64,000 nucleotides of DNA from Paraphysomonas bandaiensis (GCA_965644295.1 CBFFRP010000041.1:186001-250000), one strand, 5' to 3'; shown: positions 22,353-34,816, counted from the stretch's first letter. Notes: generated by a model from the letters alone, not told the origin. Translations and numbers: made by a program.

Positions 22353-24755
22353 CTATCCATATCTCCCTCCATAAGTTCTTACACCACTATCTCCTGGGCC
22401 AGAATCATACGTGCTACCTCCATCAGATGAGTTAACGGCACTTCCCCAGCCGCTACTCGTAGACCCACCCCAGAGATCGGCATCTGTTCGCTTTGTTGCA
22501 TAGGGTTTACCTGGTGGCGCTAGGTTATTAGCAGTTGATGAACTTTTACTGGCGGGTATCGATGTGTTCAGGGGGTTTCTGGTGCTGGTGCTGTGATGGG
22601 AGATTTTCTCCTCCTGTAGCTCGATGTCCCCCTCGAAATCTGCATCCGACGAGGTGCCGTTGCTTCCGTCCTCTAGGGGGCTCTTGGAAAGTAGAGCAGC
22701 TGTGTCTCGCGGCGAACCCATGCGGGACTCCTGAATATGCAGCTGGTGACTAAGGGCCCGCAACTGTCCAGCTACGAGTTTCTTCCCCGCTTCCAATTCT
22801 TCCTTGTCCTGTTCACTCAGCTTATGGCAACAATCAGGTACGGCAACGGAATCCTCATCCTCAAATCCCGCAAACTTCATGATGCGTGCGTATACGTTAA
22901 ACAGAGTAAACAATCCTACCACCGCGGTTATAATGGGCGCATATATGCTAAAGGAGTCCCCAAACAGTGGTACGAACTGCATGCTCTCCATGAGGCCCTG
23001 GAACGAAGTGTTTTCTATTCTATAGAAACATGAGATAACATAGGAGAAGCGACACTTAGACGGTCTAACTTACTTTTTGACATTAAGAAACAGGAGGAAA
23101 TTATAACCAAGGGAGAATTGAAGCCTCGACAGATACGTCGCATTGAAAAGTAGAGAAGAGTCTGGGGACTGATGGGGCCCCTGCAGTGTAAACGACCACC
23201 CCAAGTTCATTTTAAATAGCGACCAAAACGTACACAGGGACATGTAGAAGAGGTATGCGAACGCGATTGATTGTACTATGAATACACCTGCACCCTCAGA
23301 GCTGAGACCCACGATGATATCCCCAATGGGTGATCTGGAATTCGAGGACATATTCAGCTCAGAGTAAAAGATTAAGCATGATGCAAGACCACATATCACG
23401 GACATAACCCTACACGCTGTAGTGTACAGGTACTTCCGCCAGAAAAAACGTACAGAGTCGTAGGAACGCAAAAAGGTGTAGCTGAAGTAGGCCACTGAAC
23501 CCAGTGGGGGTACAGATCGTGGCGAGACAACGGTCTTCATTTCGCACCAACCAGCCTCTTCTATGCGCAGAGTACCATCCAAAAGGCTCTGCGTACGCAA
23601 TACAGATATGAGATACCAAGCAAGAAACACATACTACAGCATTCATTGGGACAATCAACCGCACCTCCTCCACCTTGACTTTAAGCAATAAGTTCCTCCA
23701 TCTGTGTTCTGCAGCGGTAACTCGTAGTTGTGCCCGCTTTACCCGCCCATGCAACGCTACAAGTGACTTCTTATCGATTGCTACTTTATCGGAGCTATTC
23801 ATCTTCCGGTGCTTGTTGGAAGTTGAACGCAATGCAAAATCAAAAGACTGTACACGCTGTTGAATGATATCCGCAAGGGGCTTGAGAGAACGGTCGGATA
23901 GAGAGGATTCGAAGGAGTCCATAACGCGTTTCACTTCAGCTTCGCAATCCTCCAATTCAAAACGAGCGTCGTGGAAAGCGGTCTCCACCGACAGCGACTG
24001 CAACAGAAATAAATCAATTTCCCTCACGGGGGGTACACATTGCTACATGACACAACTTGGAAATTACGCACCAGAAGGTAAAGGCGAGTCAGTTCCACGC
24101 CTGTATTCCCCATATGCCACAGGCGGCGAGGAAGAGCAACCAAGCCGTTGCCCATGAGGAGAATGATGAGTACGACACCATATGTGTTACCCATTGCCAT
24201 CATAAACCCTATAAAATGAACAGCTCCGGCTGATCCTTTTGTCGCGGCCACGTATATAATAAATATAACCATCACAACTACTCCCGCCATGTAAGATATG
24301 CAGTTGGACTTCAAAGCCTCCAGGAGCTGCGAAAGTAAGTAGTGATAAGTGTGCAGCCGAGTCAATACTACCATACCTTTCCAACACAAGTGAATTCGCC
24401 GGATAAGTGGTACGCCATTTGAACTGGTAAAATTATCCATGCCAGCACAAATGTGCTGAACGAAAAAATAGTATAGGTCACTCTATGTATATAATGGTAT
24501 ACGTGCAGTTGATTACCTCCAGTATATAGCACTCCACAACTCATCCAGTGCCTTGCTTCTCTCATTGTCAACTAATGTGATAGCCATGTCAAAAGGAAGC
24601 AATACAGTGCCCGCAAATCCCAGTGCCCAAGATATATAGGTCGCAATAGTGACATCCATGGTAACCATAGGAGATTTATAGTATTTGACTAAGTAGCCCA
24701 CAAGAATGAGCATCAGGATGACTTCCACGACAAGGAGCTCGAAGGTTGTTGCCAT
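22353..24755 (-). CDS. LMBRD2: LMBR1/LMBRD2-like multipass membrane protein
   Basis: Exons 24755-24517, 24455-24377, 24326-24072, 23997-23665, 23588-23074 and 23019-22353; 695 aa. It starts MATTFELLVVEVILMLILVG (first membrane helix), followed by several more (LAWIILPVQMAYHL, YMAGVVVMVIFIIYVAA, YGVVLIILLMGNGL). Then a cytoplasmic Glu/Arg-rich coiled segment, more helices (FIVQSIAFAYLFYMSLCTFW) and SFSIYAPIITAVVGLFTLFN before a polar tail ending in a Gly/Ser-rich stretch. GNGLVALPRRLW is the LMBR1 family hallmark. LMBRD2 has been linked to GPCR signalling in animals. Head-to-head with the lipase-like gene. Confidence 0.85.
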
Positions 24756-25253
24756 GTTGATAGAAGTTGAGTAGATTACTTTAACAATATGCTTCTATAA
24801 TAAGCCGATCATCTTCAGCAGATAGTGTCTATATATAGTCTGCAGAGTGAACCTACGAGCTGAGCTGTTAGCATACAGCTGTATGATATTAACAGCATAC
24901 AGCTCTATGACCCGCTGCTGTATGCGGCATACTGTGTACTGTACATAGTGAACTACACCGTACAGCAGCTCCTAGGAAGATCAGAATCTGGTGTATGGTA
25001 TAGGAGTATACCGTATACTGCTGCTGTATTCGATACAGCACGTATGCCATTATAACCGCACAGTGCGTCGTTTTGTGTGTACAGTGTACAGCTATGTACA
25101 GCAGCCGTATAGTGCATCATAGTATAGGTATACTTACTGCGTCACTAGTACCAAGTAAAGCATAGTATCGTATGTAGCATAGGAGAGTGTTATAAGGGAG
25201 TGGCCATCATATAATTTCACCTGACCATAAACACCATTGCATCCCTCTTCCTA
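24756..25253. promoter_or_regulatory. Divergent spacer, LMBRD2 / lipase-like
   Basis: Very dense in ACAGCATACAGC, GTACTGTACATAG, CGTATACTGCTGCTGTAT and TACAGCAGCCGTAT-type words, the richest example of the spacer motif family in the window. Confidence 0.45.
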
Positions 25254-26776
25254 ATGAAAACCTTTGACTTTATTTGCTGGCATCTGATCGGGTATCTGAT
25301 AATCATAACACTCCATCTGCTGCTTGTGCTGTCTCGTCCTCTCCTCTCAGTCCCCCCTATTCTCATCACCCGCCACACACCCTCATCATTTGCCTGTAAC
25401 TCCAGTATTATACACACTATATGGAATTACATCGCTAAGAAGATTCGTTTCATTCTATTAGAGAAGAAGGGATCGACGGTTATGACTGTGAAGCTGTCAC
25501 ATACAGTGTACGGTGTATCCGGTGTGAGGAGCGCTGATGTAGCCGCTGATATGGGATATAGCATGAGAAACAACACACTTGACCATATTATGAGTTTCCC
25601 TCTGCAGTGGATGTGGCAGCATATGTTTTCTAGCTCGTCAGCCCAAATGGTACAACAAGTGGTAGCTGTGGAAAATATCGCAGAGGTAGGAGTCGTATCA
25701 CTAGACGGAATACCATTCAACTGATGATGTGGCAGACTTGTAGTACACCTAGCCGTAGTCGCGGTAATTCTGAATCTTCAGATTACAGTCTAGTTTTTGA
25801 CGATATTACATGGCCCACCGCTGGTTCTTGTGGGGCATTATGCAGATTTCCTGCTGCTGTTTCCTCGTTGGAGCAGAAGGTTCTTGGTTGGGGCGCAAAG
25901 CGTTCTTCCTTACATGTATGTCTAGTATCTAGTTATACGTGTCAGTAATTACAAATACTCTAATTTAGGAAAGCGCTGATTACCCAGTAATGTCGTCGGA
26001 TATGGCTCAGAGTCTACTTCGTATATTTTCCGCTGGTAGAAGCGGGTCAAGATGTGTGGGACGGTGTACTGTGCACATCACAGGAAGTGACCTAGTGTGC
26101 ATCTTTGATGAAGCGGAAATGGTACTCGATGTGCTGGATGACATGTGCGTATATTCATCAGCATCACCGCAAGATACTGCTGTACATGGGGCACGGTCGC
26201 ACAAGGGATTCTTGAGAACACTCACACTGGTACGCTTCTTACTTTGAGTGAAAATGGTTGTATTACTGGTCTATTGTGTGTGACTTACATCATATTCAGA
26301 ACGCTGATGAAGATCGCTTCATTGCGGAGAGCATCGTGGAAAAGATCGAAGCGAGTCGACGAAGAGGAGTAGCTGTGAAAAGGGTACTCGTGACAGGACG
26401 TGGGATAGGTGGTGCCATGGCCTCCCTCTTCCTGCTTAGATGGTGCCGGAACATTATTTCGGCTGCATCTGTTGTTCCTCTTCCGGCCACGGCTGATGTT
26501 GACGCTTATACTTCGTCATCCAGTTCAGACTCCAGATGTGCTGTATCATCAGTGAGTGACGAAGAGCTTGATGTAAAGTGTATCACATTTGGATGTCCTC
26601 GTTTCATGGATAGCCGGGATTTGGATCTAGTACCAGTTGAACTCAGCAATCGTATCGTACACATTTACGGTGAGCACGACGCTATACCATTAAGTGTCAC
26701 GAGTCTACAGCCTTTTTACGGAGGCGCCAAGTACGACCTTCTTGGGCGAGTCATTGTGGTCGCTGACTCAGATTAG
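25254..26776 (+). CDS. Class 3 lipase-like protein with a missing catalytic serine
   Basis: Exons 25254-25685, 25736-25915, 25969-26229 and 26300-26776; 449 aa. An N-terminal hydrophobic segment (LIGYLIIITLHLLLVL) suggests a membrane anchor. The C-terminal half follows the Lipase_3 pattern: HGARSHKGFLRTL, KRVLVTGRGIGGAMASLFLL at the nucleophile elbow, ITFGCPRFMDSR and YGEHDAIPL. In active enzymes the elbow is GHSxGGA; here it is GRGIGGA, so the nucleophile Ser is replaced by Gly and the preceding His by Arg. The protein is therefore likely a pseudoenzyme, or acts by another mechanism. Overall resemblance is to diacylglycerol lipase-type proteins, though short. Confidence 0.75.
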
Positions 26777-27142
26777 AGATTACACTGCCCAGTATCACGC
26801 TTTTGCCTCATAAAGGTAGTGCGTTCGTCAATGTGTATAGACAAGTAGTTTTAGTGATTTTGGTGTAGTTATAATGTACAGAAAGATAGCTCATAGGTCG
26901 TAGCAATCGAGAGTTATAGTAATAGTGTTATGATTGTGTACAGTTGATGGTGATATGTATATATTTTACGTTTTATATATATATATCAATGTATTTGCAG
27001 TATACAAACGTGAGTAGCAACACTCTTTTCTAAAATAATGGTACGAGAGTTTGACAATTACGGTGCAGTCAAAGAAATGCTTTTTCAAATAAATGTGATA
27101 CTGGGAGAGTTACAATGTTACAATTGTTGGTTTTAAAAGATT

Positions 27143-27324
27143 TTAGGATGATTTGGGTCTCTGTAATAAATATTGAAAATTATTATGGATATTCATGCTT
27201 ACCACAAAAACTTTACTCGAGAATTTTGATGTGTTAGGATGATTTGGGTCTCTGTAATAAATATTGAAAATTATTATTGATATTCATGCTTACCACAAAA
27301 ACTTTACTCGAGAATTTTGATGTG
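27143..27324. repeat. 91-bp tandem duplication
   Basis: Two adjacent 91-bp copies, beginning TTAGGATGATTTGGGTC, differ by a single visible base (TATGGAT versus TATTGAT). A recent local duplication. Confidence 0.9.
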
Positions 27325-27564
27325 TTGATGTCACATTTGTGTTCAAATTTATGCTACTACTTCGTTACTTTTATTCTAAGTGTATAGTTTATAGATATAT
27401 TATGGTAAAGCTCCTATCAATCGTGGCTTGCTATTATACTATTAGGCTCAGTATTGAACTACAACCAACTCCTACGTACGTACTTGAAGTTTGGTAAAAC
27501 CAATCGCCAGTAGCTATCCTGTATTCTATGTAGCAATGAAATACAGAATATACATGACTACACT

Positions 27565-27735
27565 ATAGGAGTAGCTAACGCACAAGCAGCTTTTGTAGCG
27601 TTAAATAGTAGGATAAAAGAGTTTGTATTGATTAGTTACGGGGCGGTAGTGGTCTAACTAGTATGACTAGCATTCTTCTAGCCACTAATTGATGCAAGGT
27701 CTCAACGCCTATTGCTAAATAATCAGACATTCACT
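27565..27735 (+). repeat. Dispersed repeat family R1, end fragment
   Basis: GCACAAGCAGCTTTTGTAGC, TTAAATAGTAGGATAA, TGATTAGTTACGG and CAACGCCTATTGCTAAATAA are shared with the copy at 62390-62540. Confidence 0.7.
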
Positions 27736-28451
27736 ATAGGAGTAGCTATTACAAATATACAAAGAAACTGAAAATATAGTAGCTGTTAAAGATACGATTT
27801 GTAGAACAGAATGTTGATGTTGGTGATTGACGTGGTTCCTAAATCACAGTGCTACAACATAATAATTTCACTATATCTCTCTTAATATAAATCAGCCAAT
27901 ACTGCATTCTTAAAAACTTAAGTTAATACTCAGTTCTCTATGTGAAGTCTTGATTTATCCTTATTTAACTACGAAGTACAAAGTGTATATCTTTTATCCA
28001 AACTAGATATTTCTAGCTATAAATCTTAGTTACATGAAGTGTAAGCAGTAAGCAGAATGATTTTTTCCAAAAATATTAAATATAATATATACAGAAGAGA
28101 TAGTATGCTATTACAATATTTAGTTTCATATCATTTATTGTACGTATTTTACTAAATTGTATCATATTGAATCATCAGTAATGGTGGTACAACAGCACGT
28201 TTTCCAACATATGCTATACTCTATACTCTATTCTTCGATATAAGAGTATGGAGTATGGGTAAGTTTCACACACAATAGCTAAGAAAGAGCACGTATATAT
28301 AACACAAATTCTAGAGTCATGCAAACGATGGATTTGATTGAATTATTATGCCAAAAGCACCACTGTCTGCAATATTTTCACTTTAATCACCTACCCTGCT
28401 TCTTACGATCTCTGAGGACAATGTTTAATGTAACAGATCCTAGACAGTTGA

Positions 28452-29830
28452 TTATCTGTCTGTATTAAGGGGAGCATCCGGTCCAGGTCCACGCACCCAC
28501 GTTTTATTAGCACTCCTTCCGCGGATGGCTCCGCGGCCGAATCGACCCCGCCCTCTTGGAACGAAAGATCCATGTCTCCCACCCCTACGTCCCCCTCTGT
28601 GCCATGGGGGAACTCCGGTCGGAACCCCTTCATTCTCTGATGGGACCGCATCCGAAGGAGCAGGTGGAATATTTGATTCCCCGATAACACCTTCAGATAC
28701 ATCTGTTGAGCCAGTTGGTGCTGTCGGTGCGGGATCTGATGTTTCGGTAGTGTTCGGGTCCACCCAGGTATGAGGTCCACGTCCACGTCCACGTCCAAAT
28801 CTGGAACAAGCTACGTCACATGGATACACTACAATAGTACAGCACGTGTGTACACAAAAAGACATATCACAATATAGGCCCTAAGCACCTACCGTCCTCC
28901 TCGCGGTGATCTTCCGCGGCCTCTCCATTCGCCTCTACCTTGGTATCCCCCCCGACCTGCACCGTAAGGAGGAGGAGGAGGAGCCCATTCACCGCCATGA
29001 CCATGATATGGAGGTGGATTCATCTGCATCATCATGTTTTGCATTATATTCACCATATTACGCTGGAAGTACGCATTCATCTCCTCAAGGTTAGCAAACC
29101 CAGGGGCCTGTGCTTGAGCGTTCATCATGGCATCTTCAGGGGAAAAGCCATGACCACGACCACCTTGATATCTACCACCTGGTCCATCACCTCGTCCTCC
29201 TGGTCCGGATTGATGGCGCTGTCTCTTGTTGTCACGAGTTACAAAACCCCCTTCCACTTCATTCAGTCCTCCTTCTCTTTCCTCCCCATTGTTGCCAGAT
29301 CGCTTTCTGTCTCGTGATTGCTTCAGTGAACTTTGCAGGGCCGACTGTACCAGTCTCCCCGGAGCTTTGCCTGTGCGGCTGGAACGGAGTGCACCTAGGG
29401 CTCCATCTCCCGAAGATGACGACACGGAACGATTACTTTTCTTCAAATTGATTAGGTGGGATGAAGAAGAATCCTTGTTCTCGCTGTCCTCTTTGCTTTC
29501 ATCTTTACTTTCGTTTTTCTTTTGTTCTTTATTCTCAAGAGCTTGAAGTTCTTTCCCTAAACTAAAATTGAATGAAATACAATGCAAACAATGAGTATAA
29601 TAGATTAATACATACCCAAGAGCCAAATCAGAACACGCGGGCTCGCCAATGAAAGCCTCTAAATCAGCGCTAATAACTCCCATACTATTCCCATTCATCG
29701 CCATTGTTAACACATACTCTAAGAATGTATTATCACACTCTCCCATGACCTCCGTGAGGGTTGATTTGAGCCATTCCCTTATACACGTCTTGCTCTCCTC
29801 ACTTAACTCATTGCCACATACATAATCCAT
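28452..29830 (-). CDS. RNA-binding protein with PWI-like N-terminus and RGG boxes (RBM26/27-like)
   Basis: Exons 29830-29616, 29561-28893 and 28800-28452; 410 aa. Residues 1-75 (CIREWLKSTLTEVMGECDN, FLEYVLTMAMN, DLEAFIGEPACSDLALG) match the PWI-like domain at the start of RBM26/27-type proteins. A charged Lys/Glu/Ser linker follows, then a Met/Pro-rich stretch (NIMQNMMMQMNPPPYHGHGG) and repeated RGG/GRG motifs (RGRGRSPRGGRFGRGRGRG across intron 2). The C-terminus carries more RGG. No RRM is visible, so it is shorter than animal RBM26. Probable nuclear RNA-processing role. The first intron is 54 nt and in frame, so it could be retained. Confidence 0.75.
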
Positions 29831-30133
29831 ACTATGATGATCTGTTGGTGTCTATGACTGATGAGATGCTCCTACCAATGCTAGAGATGATACAATAAAC
29901 GGTCTGTCTATTGTCTATTGGCTATGTAGGTCTCCACTATATGGTGCTTATAGTACAGCGCAGCCCTCACATCTCTCATCATGATGCATCTGCTGCATAT
30001 AAGGCATACTGCTGTATACTGTACATACTGTACATACAGCAGAGTGGAGGTGCGAACTGTGGCGTACACATACATATATATATACTGTATATACAGGCAC
30101 AGCTGTCTGTGTGCTGTACATATTATGGTATGT
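29831..30133. promoter_or_regulatory. Divergent spacer upstream of the RBM26-like gene
   Basis: Contains CATACTGCTGTATACTGTAC, ACTGTACATACAGCAG and ATATACTGTATATACAGG, as in the other divergent spacers. Confidence 0.4.
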
Positions 30134-30421
30134 ATGTCGTATAATGTACTTGTCTACCTGTACCTGGAAGACTCAACCAATCGGGCGGTACAATTGTTTC
30201 CATCCATCACTCCAAGCAGACCCAGCGCAGTGCAGTGCAGTGCGGTTACCATACCAGACATCTACTGCCTTGAAGAGTATGACCACACAAGTATATCTCC
30301 ACTCCCTCTGGATGTGAATGAGAGGGACCAGAGTCATCTCATGTTAGTGTACCAGCAGATGCCTTGTGCTTCCTCTTACATGGCACTCTTACAACTGGAG
30401 AGCACGTTAGACTCTCTTTGA
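30134..30421 (+). CDS. Hypothetical protein (95 aa)
   Basis: Open frame starting MSYNVLVYLYLEDSTNRAVQ and ending YMALLQLESTLDSL. Not recognised. Its start sits about 300 bp from the divergent RBM26-like gene, directly after a spacer carrying the window's promoter-like words, which is the only contextual support. Its last 83 bp overlap an open frame on the other strand (30339-30615), so at least one of the two is wrong at its end. Confidence 0.35.
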   Translation: MSYNVLVYLYLEDSTNRAVQLFPSITPSRPSAVQCSAVTIPDIYCLEEYDHTSISPLPLDVNERDQSHLMLVYQQMPCASSYMALLQLESTLDSL

Positions 30422-31213
30422 ACTCACAGAGCTCATCAGTCACTGTATTCTTGTTCCTCAGAGTCGTTTGCGTGTTCCGAATTGATTCCATGTGACGGGA
30501 CACACTCATGAGGGTCTCTTGATTGTACTCAACACATAAATACTCCCCCATATGCATATATAGACGGAGATATTCAAGTGTCATGACATCGTGACACTTT
30601 GCCTCAAAGAGAGTCCTTCCTCAACCATACTTATAGGAACATTCGATTCATATCTGGAGTAACTTCTACCGTTTCGTCCTTGTGTTTAGGTTTGGCCGAC
30701 GAAATGTAGTAGGTTAGACCTATAATCACAAGTAAAACTCACAACGCATTAAATGTATCGCTATTATATTATTTATTTATGCCGTGCTTTATTTTAGTGC
30801 TTACGTATATACCTTTTCAGCCACTAGCTATCTACAGGTGCTATGTTAATCATATTTTTCACTAGCTGTCTTGTGAATGTCACAATAGGCATTAAATTCA
30901 CTTTGTAAAATATAACCAAAGAGAAATAAATTATGTTTACCCCTTTCATCACTATTTACACTTTCACCCTCATGCTTGTGCGGTGATATAAGGTTCACTC
31001 GGTCAATTCGCATTCAAGAAAACTATCTCTTGTATGCTTCGACAGCTGGGCGATAGTGCTGAGTACGTGCTCGAGTGAAGATTGTTCATCTTCTTGACTA
31101 TTGACTATGGAATGGCCTTGTATATTGTATAGTACTGAACAATAACTGCCGACAGTCATGTTATGAACGCCAATATAGTCTTTGCCATGCGTATTTTTTT
31201 CTTCAGTATGCAT
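30339..31213 (-). CDS. Possible hypothetical coiled-coil protein, two exons
   Basis: Exons 31213-30999 and 30615-30339 would join in phase (ELTE then TLFEAKCHDVMTLEYL), giving about 163 aa with helical stretches such as LEHVLSTIAQLSKHTRDSF and YNQETLMSVSRHMESIRN. The 383-nt intron is long for this window, and the C-terminus overlaps the plus-strand frame at 30134-30421. No family recognised. Low confidence; the helical composition is the main support. Confidence 0.25.
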
Positions 31214-32869
31214 GTTTCAAGCTTGAATTGATTAGGAAGGGTCGTTTTCACCTTTTGTTGATTCAATCATTCTTTATTTTAGCTGAAATAGTGAGAGCAG
31301 TAGTATATCGACCACTTTGTCTACAGTAGTGAAAATCTTATTATGACCAATAGGTGTAGGAGTCTTGCTATTTAACTAACTAGTGCGTAATATATCATAT
31401 ATCCTACTATGTAGTGGTACGAAAGGTGCTTGTGCGCCATCGCAACCACTTTCGCTTCATCGCCATTGCTTAGAAAGTTAGTATACCTGACATCTGCTAA
31501 CTTTGTCTACATATGGACCGTCCAGTACATGCGCACATCAAACTAATACCGTATAAAAAATAAAAATGATTCTTAGTTTCACTGTCTAATGCTGTGAAGG
31601 CGCAAATGCAGCAAGTAGGACAACTTATTAGATAAAAAGTGGTAGTTGAAAGAACCGTAGTCCCAATTTACCATCATCCCAGATAAAACAATACAAATAT
31701 TATCGCTGTCAACAAAAATTCAAAGCAACTATTCATAACCTACAAAATGCTGTAAAAATATGTATGCTGATCTTTGTTGTGGTAGAGTAGCTGTTGGGCA
31801 CCTCTATCCTCGGAGATGGATAGATGTAGAGAATACAAGCAGTATATGGGTCGAAGATAACTCTAGGATGAAATTAAGCTGGTATCACAGCTAGCAAACT
31901 CACCACAGGGTCAAAAGAGCGACTCAATTACAACATGTTGGTAAATAGGTAGTGCGATATGTATGCGCGCTTATAGAGAGGAACTTGACGTTTATGTGGA
32001 GTTGAGAGTGGAGGCTGTCTACACGAGAGAGGAGGGGCAGTGTAGAAACAGGAGGAACGCATCAACAATTATCAGATTCTGACTATCAGTAGCCAGTTAG
32101 AAGTGAGACATGTATACCTCTAACATCAAAAAATGGAAGTGATGGAGGTGATGGAAGCAATAGAGAAGACATATCCAATTACTAAGGTTTGAGGTGAAGT
32201 CGTACCAGGAACTGATAAGGAGATTGGGGAATCGTGGTTATTTATAGCACGTTTTCGTTTTCACGAGGCTCGCCTGAAGGAGAGGATTCGAGGGTAAAAG
32301 TTACATGAGAGGTCGGAGAAGCCTAATGTATGGGGACGAGTGGTCATAGATAGGTAAAGGAGTGAACCAGGAGTATGAGGAAGAAGATTCAAAGTAAGGA
32401 TAATAAGCCTGGTTCATACATTTGTTACAGAAGAAGGAGCAAAGGGTACGCCATATTCTTCAAAATATATGTAATTCAGACAGAGTAAGGGTAGAAGCAA
32501 CAGTCAGAGGCCCACATGAAATTACATGTGAATCCAGGAAGCTCTAGCACAAAGGGTTGTTTATGTAATAGTACTCCTAAAAGTGCAGCAAAATACAAGG
32601 TCATGATCACCACCATGCAGACAAACAAATATAAGTTGATACCGTTTTCTTTGTTCCGACCAGGCAGTCCTGACTATTAAATGCCTATATGTGTAAGCAA
32701 GGAGCTACTATATATGAATTAAAGAATATATTATAATATCCTACTAAATATATTATATCATTCGTAATATTCTATATTTTATATTAAAAAATAACTTATT
32801 ATTATTTAGCAAGAGGCATGTCTGTGTTGAAACTAAATAGTAAAATATTATCATACTACTATTTTACTA

Positions 32870-33375
32870 TTTAGCACACTGCATGCAAGCACCAAGGTGC
32901 TACCATCCTCACTATCAATTACTCAAAGCAAACGCAGTGTGAGTAAGCAAAATGTTGATATATATAATATATATACCTGACATCTGCCCCTCAACAAAGT
33001 CTCTCTCGCACCTTTTTTAGTGGTGTTCTGGGGGATGAGTACCGAAGATATTTCTCCGGTAAACTAACGTGAGCCGCAAACATAGTCAGCAGATATTGTG
33101 CTGCCCACTCATATAGCCAAATGCTTGTGTGGTACAAGGAACACTACTATAAGTAGTGTCACTTGTGTAGACGTCTTTGGGCCCTGACGAATAAACAGGC
33201 ATCCGGGACAGGGCCCACCAGAAGGGTAACCGGGGTATAGGGCTGCCTGTGCTGCTGAAGTTAAGCATCCGGGATGTTCACCTTAAGAGCTAAAAAAAAC
33301 TGAAGTCAGTAGATATCAGGTATCAACATTCTGCTTGCTCACTGCGTTTGCTTTGAGTGAATGATGCTGAGTACG
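32870..33375 (+). repeat. Dispersed repeat family R1, fullest copy with flanking inverted repeats
   Basis: An inverted repeat of about 60 bp flanks the unit: ACTCAAAGCAAACGCAGTG and AAGCAAAATGTTGATATATA on the left, TATCAACATTCTGCTTGCTC and CGTTTGCTTTGAGTGA on the right. The 300-bp interior (GTGAGCCGCAAACATAGTC, GTGTAGACGTCTTTGGGCC, CATCCGGGATGTTCACCTTA) is shared with 62640-62960 and, inverted, 5330-5535. No coding capacity: a non-autonomous DNA-element-like structure. Confidence 0.7.
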
Positions 33376-33955
33376 AGTTCATATTATTCAGTATCTGTGT
33401 AGCCAATGACCGAGGTAATGCGTCAAACTTTCTTATGAATGTATGGTAATGATATGATTAGACCTGTCATGTCTTCTCACACGTCTATACTGCCTAGTCT
33501 TGGTTTCTCCTCTGACCCAGGTCATTGAGATTATGTCAAGGCTCTGGCTCTGTTCTCCAAGCAGTGTCAGTACATTTGTGGTGCTTTTATGTTATGCTTA
33601 TAGTAGGTTTTCATCCGAGCAGCAGGGAAGGTGCACGGCTTCCTACTAGTGTAATCACTTGGGAGAAGAGTGCAAGGTGGATGCATGTGCTGGACGAGAG
33701 TGCACACAATGGAGGGAAGACATTGGAGTCAGCTTGAAAATTTATGACAGATATTGGCTAGTAGATGTCTGTTTTATGAGTCAGTGTACAAAATTGCACC
33801 AGTGAGACCGCTTCGTGACCGTGGGAGACCCGGCGCTAGAGCTGCCACTCTATTCTTCCCTCCAGAATAGCTGCTGCCATATTAAAGATCTGATTATTAC
33901 ATATTAAAGATCTGAGAGAACTTATTGCATTTATCTATCTATTACTCTAGATTAG

Positions 33956-34816
33956 AAGCAACCTTAAGACAAACGTGGGAAAAATTTTTTCCCACGTTTT
34001 GGACCCCTTTGTACCCTATCCTATACTTATCGTTTTCATTAATCTAATATTATTAAAACTGTGTAATAATATTATAGTAGCTATACAATACTATTCTTAT
34101 TGTTATTTTATTAAAAAAATAACAATATTCCAAGAACTGTTCGTAGAACTGTTCGTCGAAAGGTTGTCCATAAGAAGAAGCGTTCACGATTTCAAGTTAG
34201 CAGCTCCCCAGTGAGGAAGAGCTCTGTTCAAGTGAAAGCAGTATATGAGTGAAGAAAGTGGAAATGAAGATATAGTTGAGTGAAGATATTGGAAATGAGG
34301 TCATCGACGCAATGCATTGAAACTTGTGGCGATAGTAGTACTGAGAATAGTAGTGGGCACGAACACTTCTATGAAATATAGGTGAAAAGATCAGAAAATT
34401 CACAATATTAATGGTGCCGTATTAGAATACAAGAATGGAAAATATGATATAGAGTTCATAGTCGGTGAAGTAGCTGAAGGAATGGAAGGGAAGCTGCTAA
34501 CGTCATGAAAAGAGTCAATAGAACTTGTGCTAGTTATGAAGTAGAAATTGTACCTTATGAATGAAAAGATACTAGAGTGCAGTAGGTTCAGCCCCAAAAG
34601 TTATGGAAAAACGTACTAGCCCCACGGTAACTACTTATAAATAATGAATATATCATATATTTTATTAAAATATCATACTATAATTATGAAAACTTCTTGC
34701 AAACTACTCGAATAACATTTCGGGACAAATTAACATTAAAATTACTCGTAGAACATAGCTTTCAATCAAAAGTCCCAAATTTGAACATTTTTCCCACGTT
34801 TGTCTTAAGGTTGCTT
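33956..34816. mobile_element. Non-autonomous TIR DNA transposon
   Basis: Perfect terminal inverted repeats of about 29 bp: AAGCAACCTTAAGACAAACG plus TGGGAAAAA at the left, and its exact complement ending ACGTTTGTCTTAAGGTTGCTT at the right. Next to the left repeat lies an inner inverted copy (TTTTTTCCCACGTTTT), forming a hairpin. The 860-bp interior has no intact transposase. TTAA occurs within both ends, but I found no unambiguous target-site duplication, so the superfamily is uncertain. Confidence 0.8.

Larger units (their letters stand above)
26777..28451. other. Intergenic with repeats
   Basis: Tail-to-tail spacer of the lipase-like and RNA-binding genes. It contains a 91-bp tandem duplication (27143-27324) and an R1 fragment (27565-27735). 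No gene seen in the rest. Confidence 0.5.
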
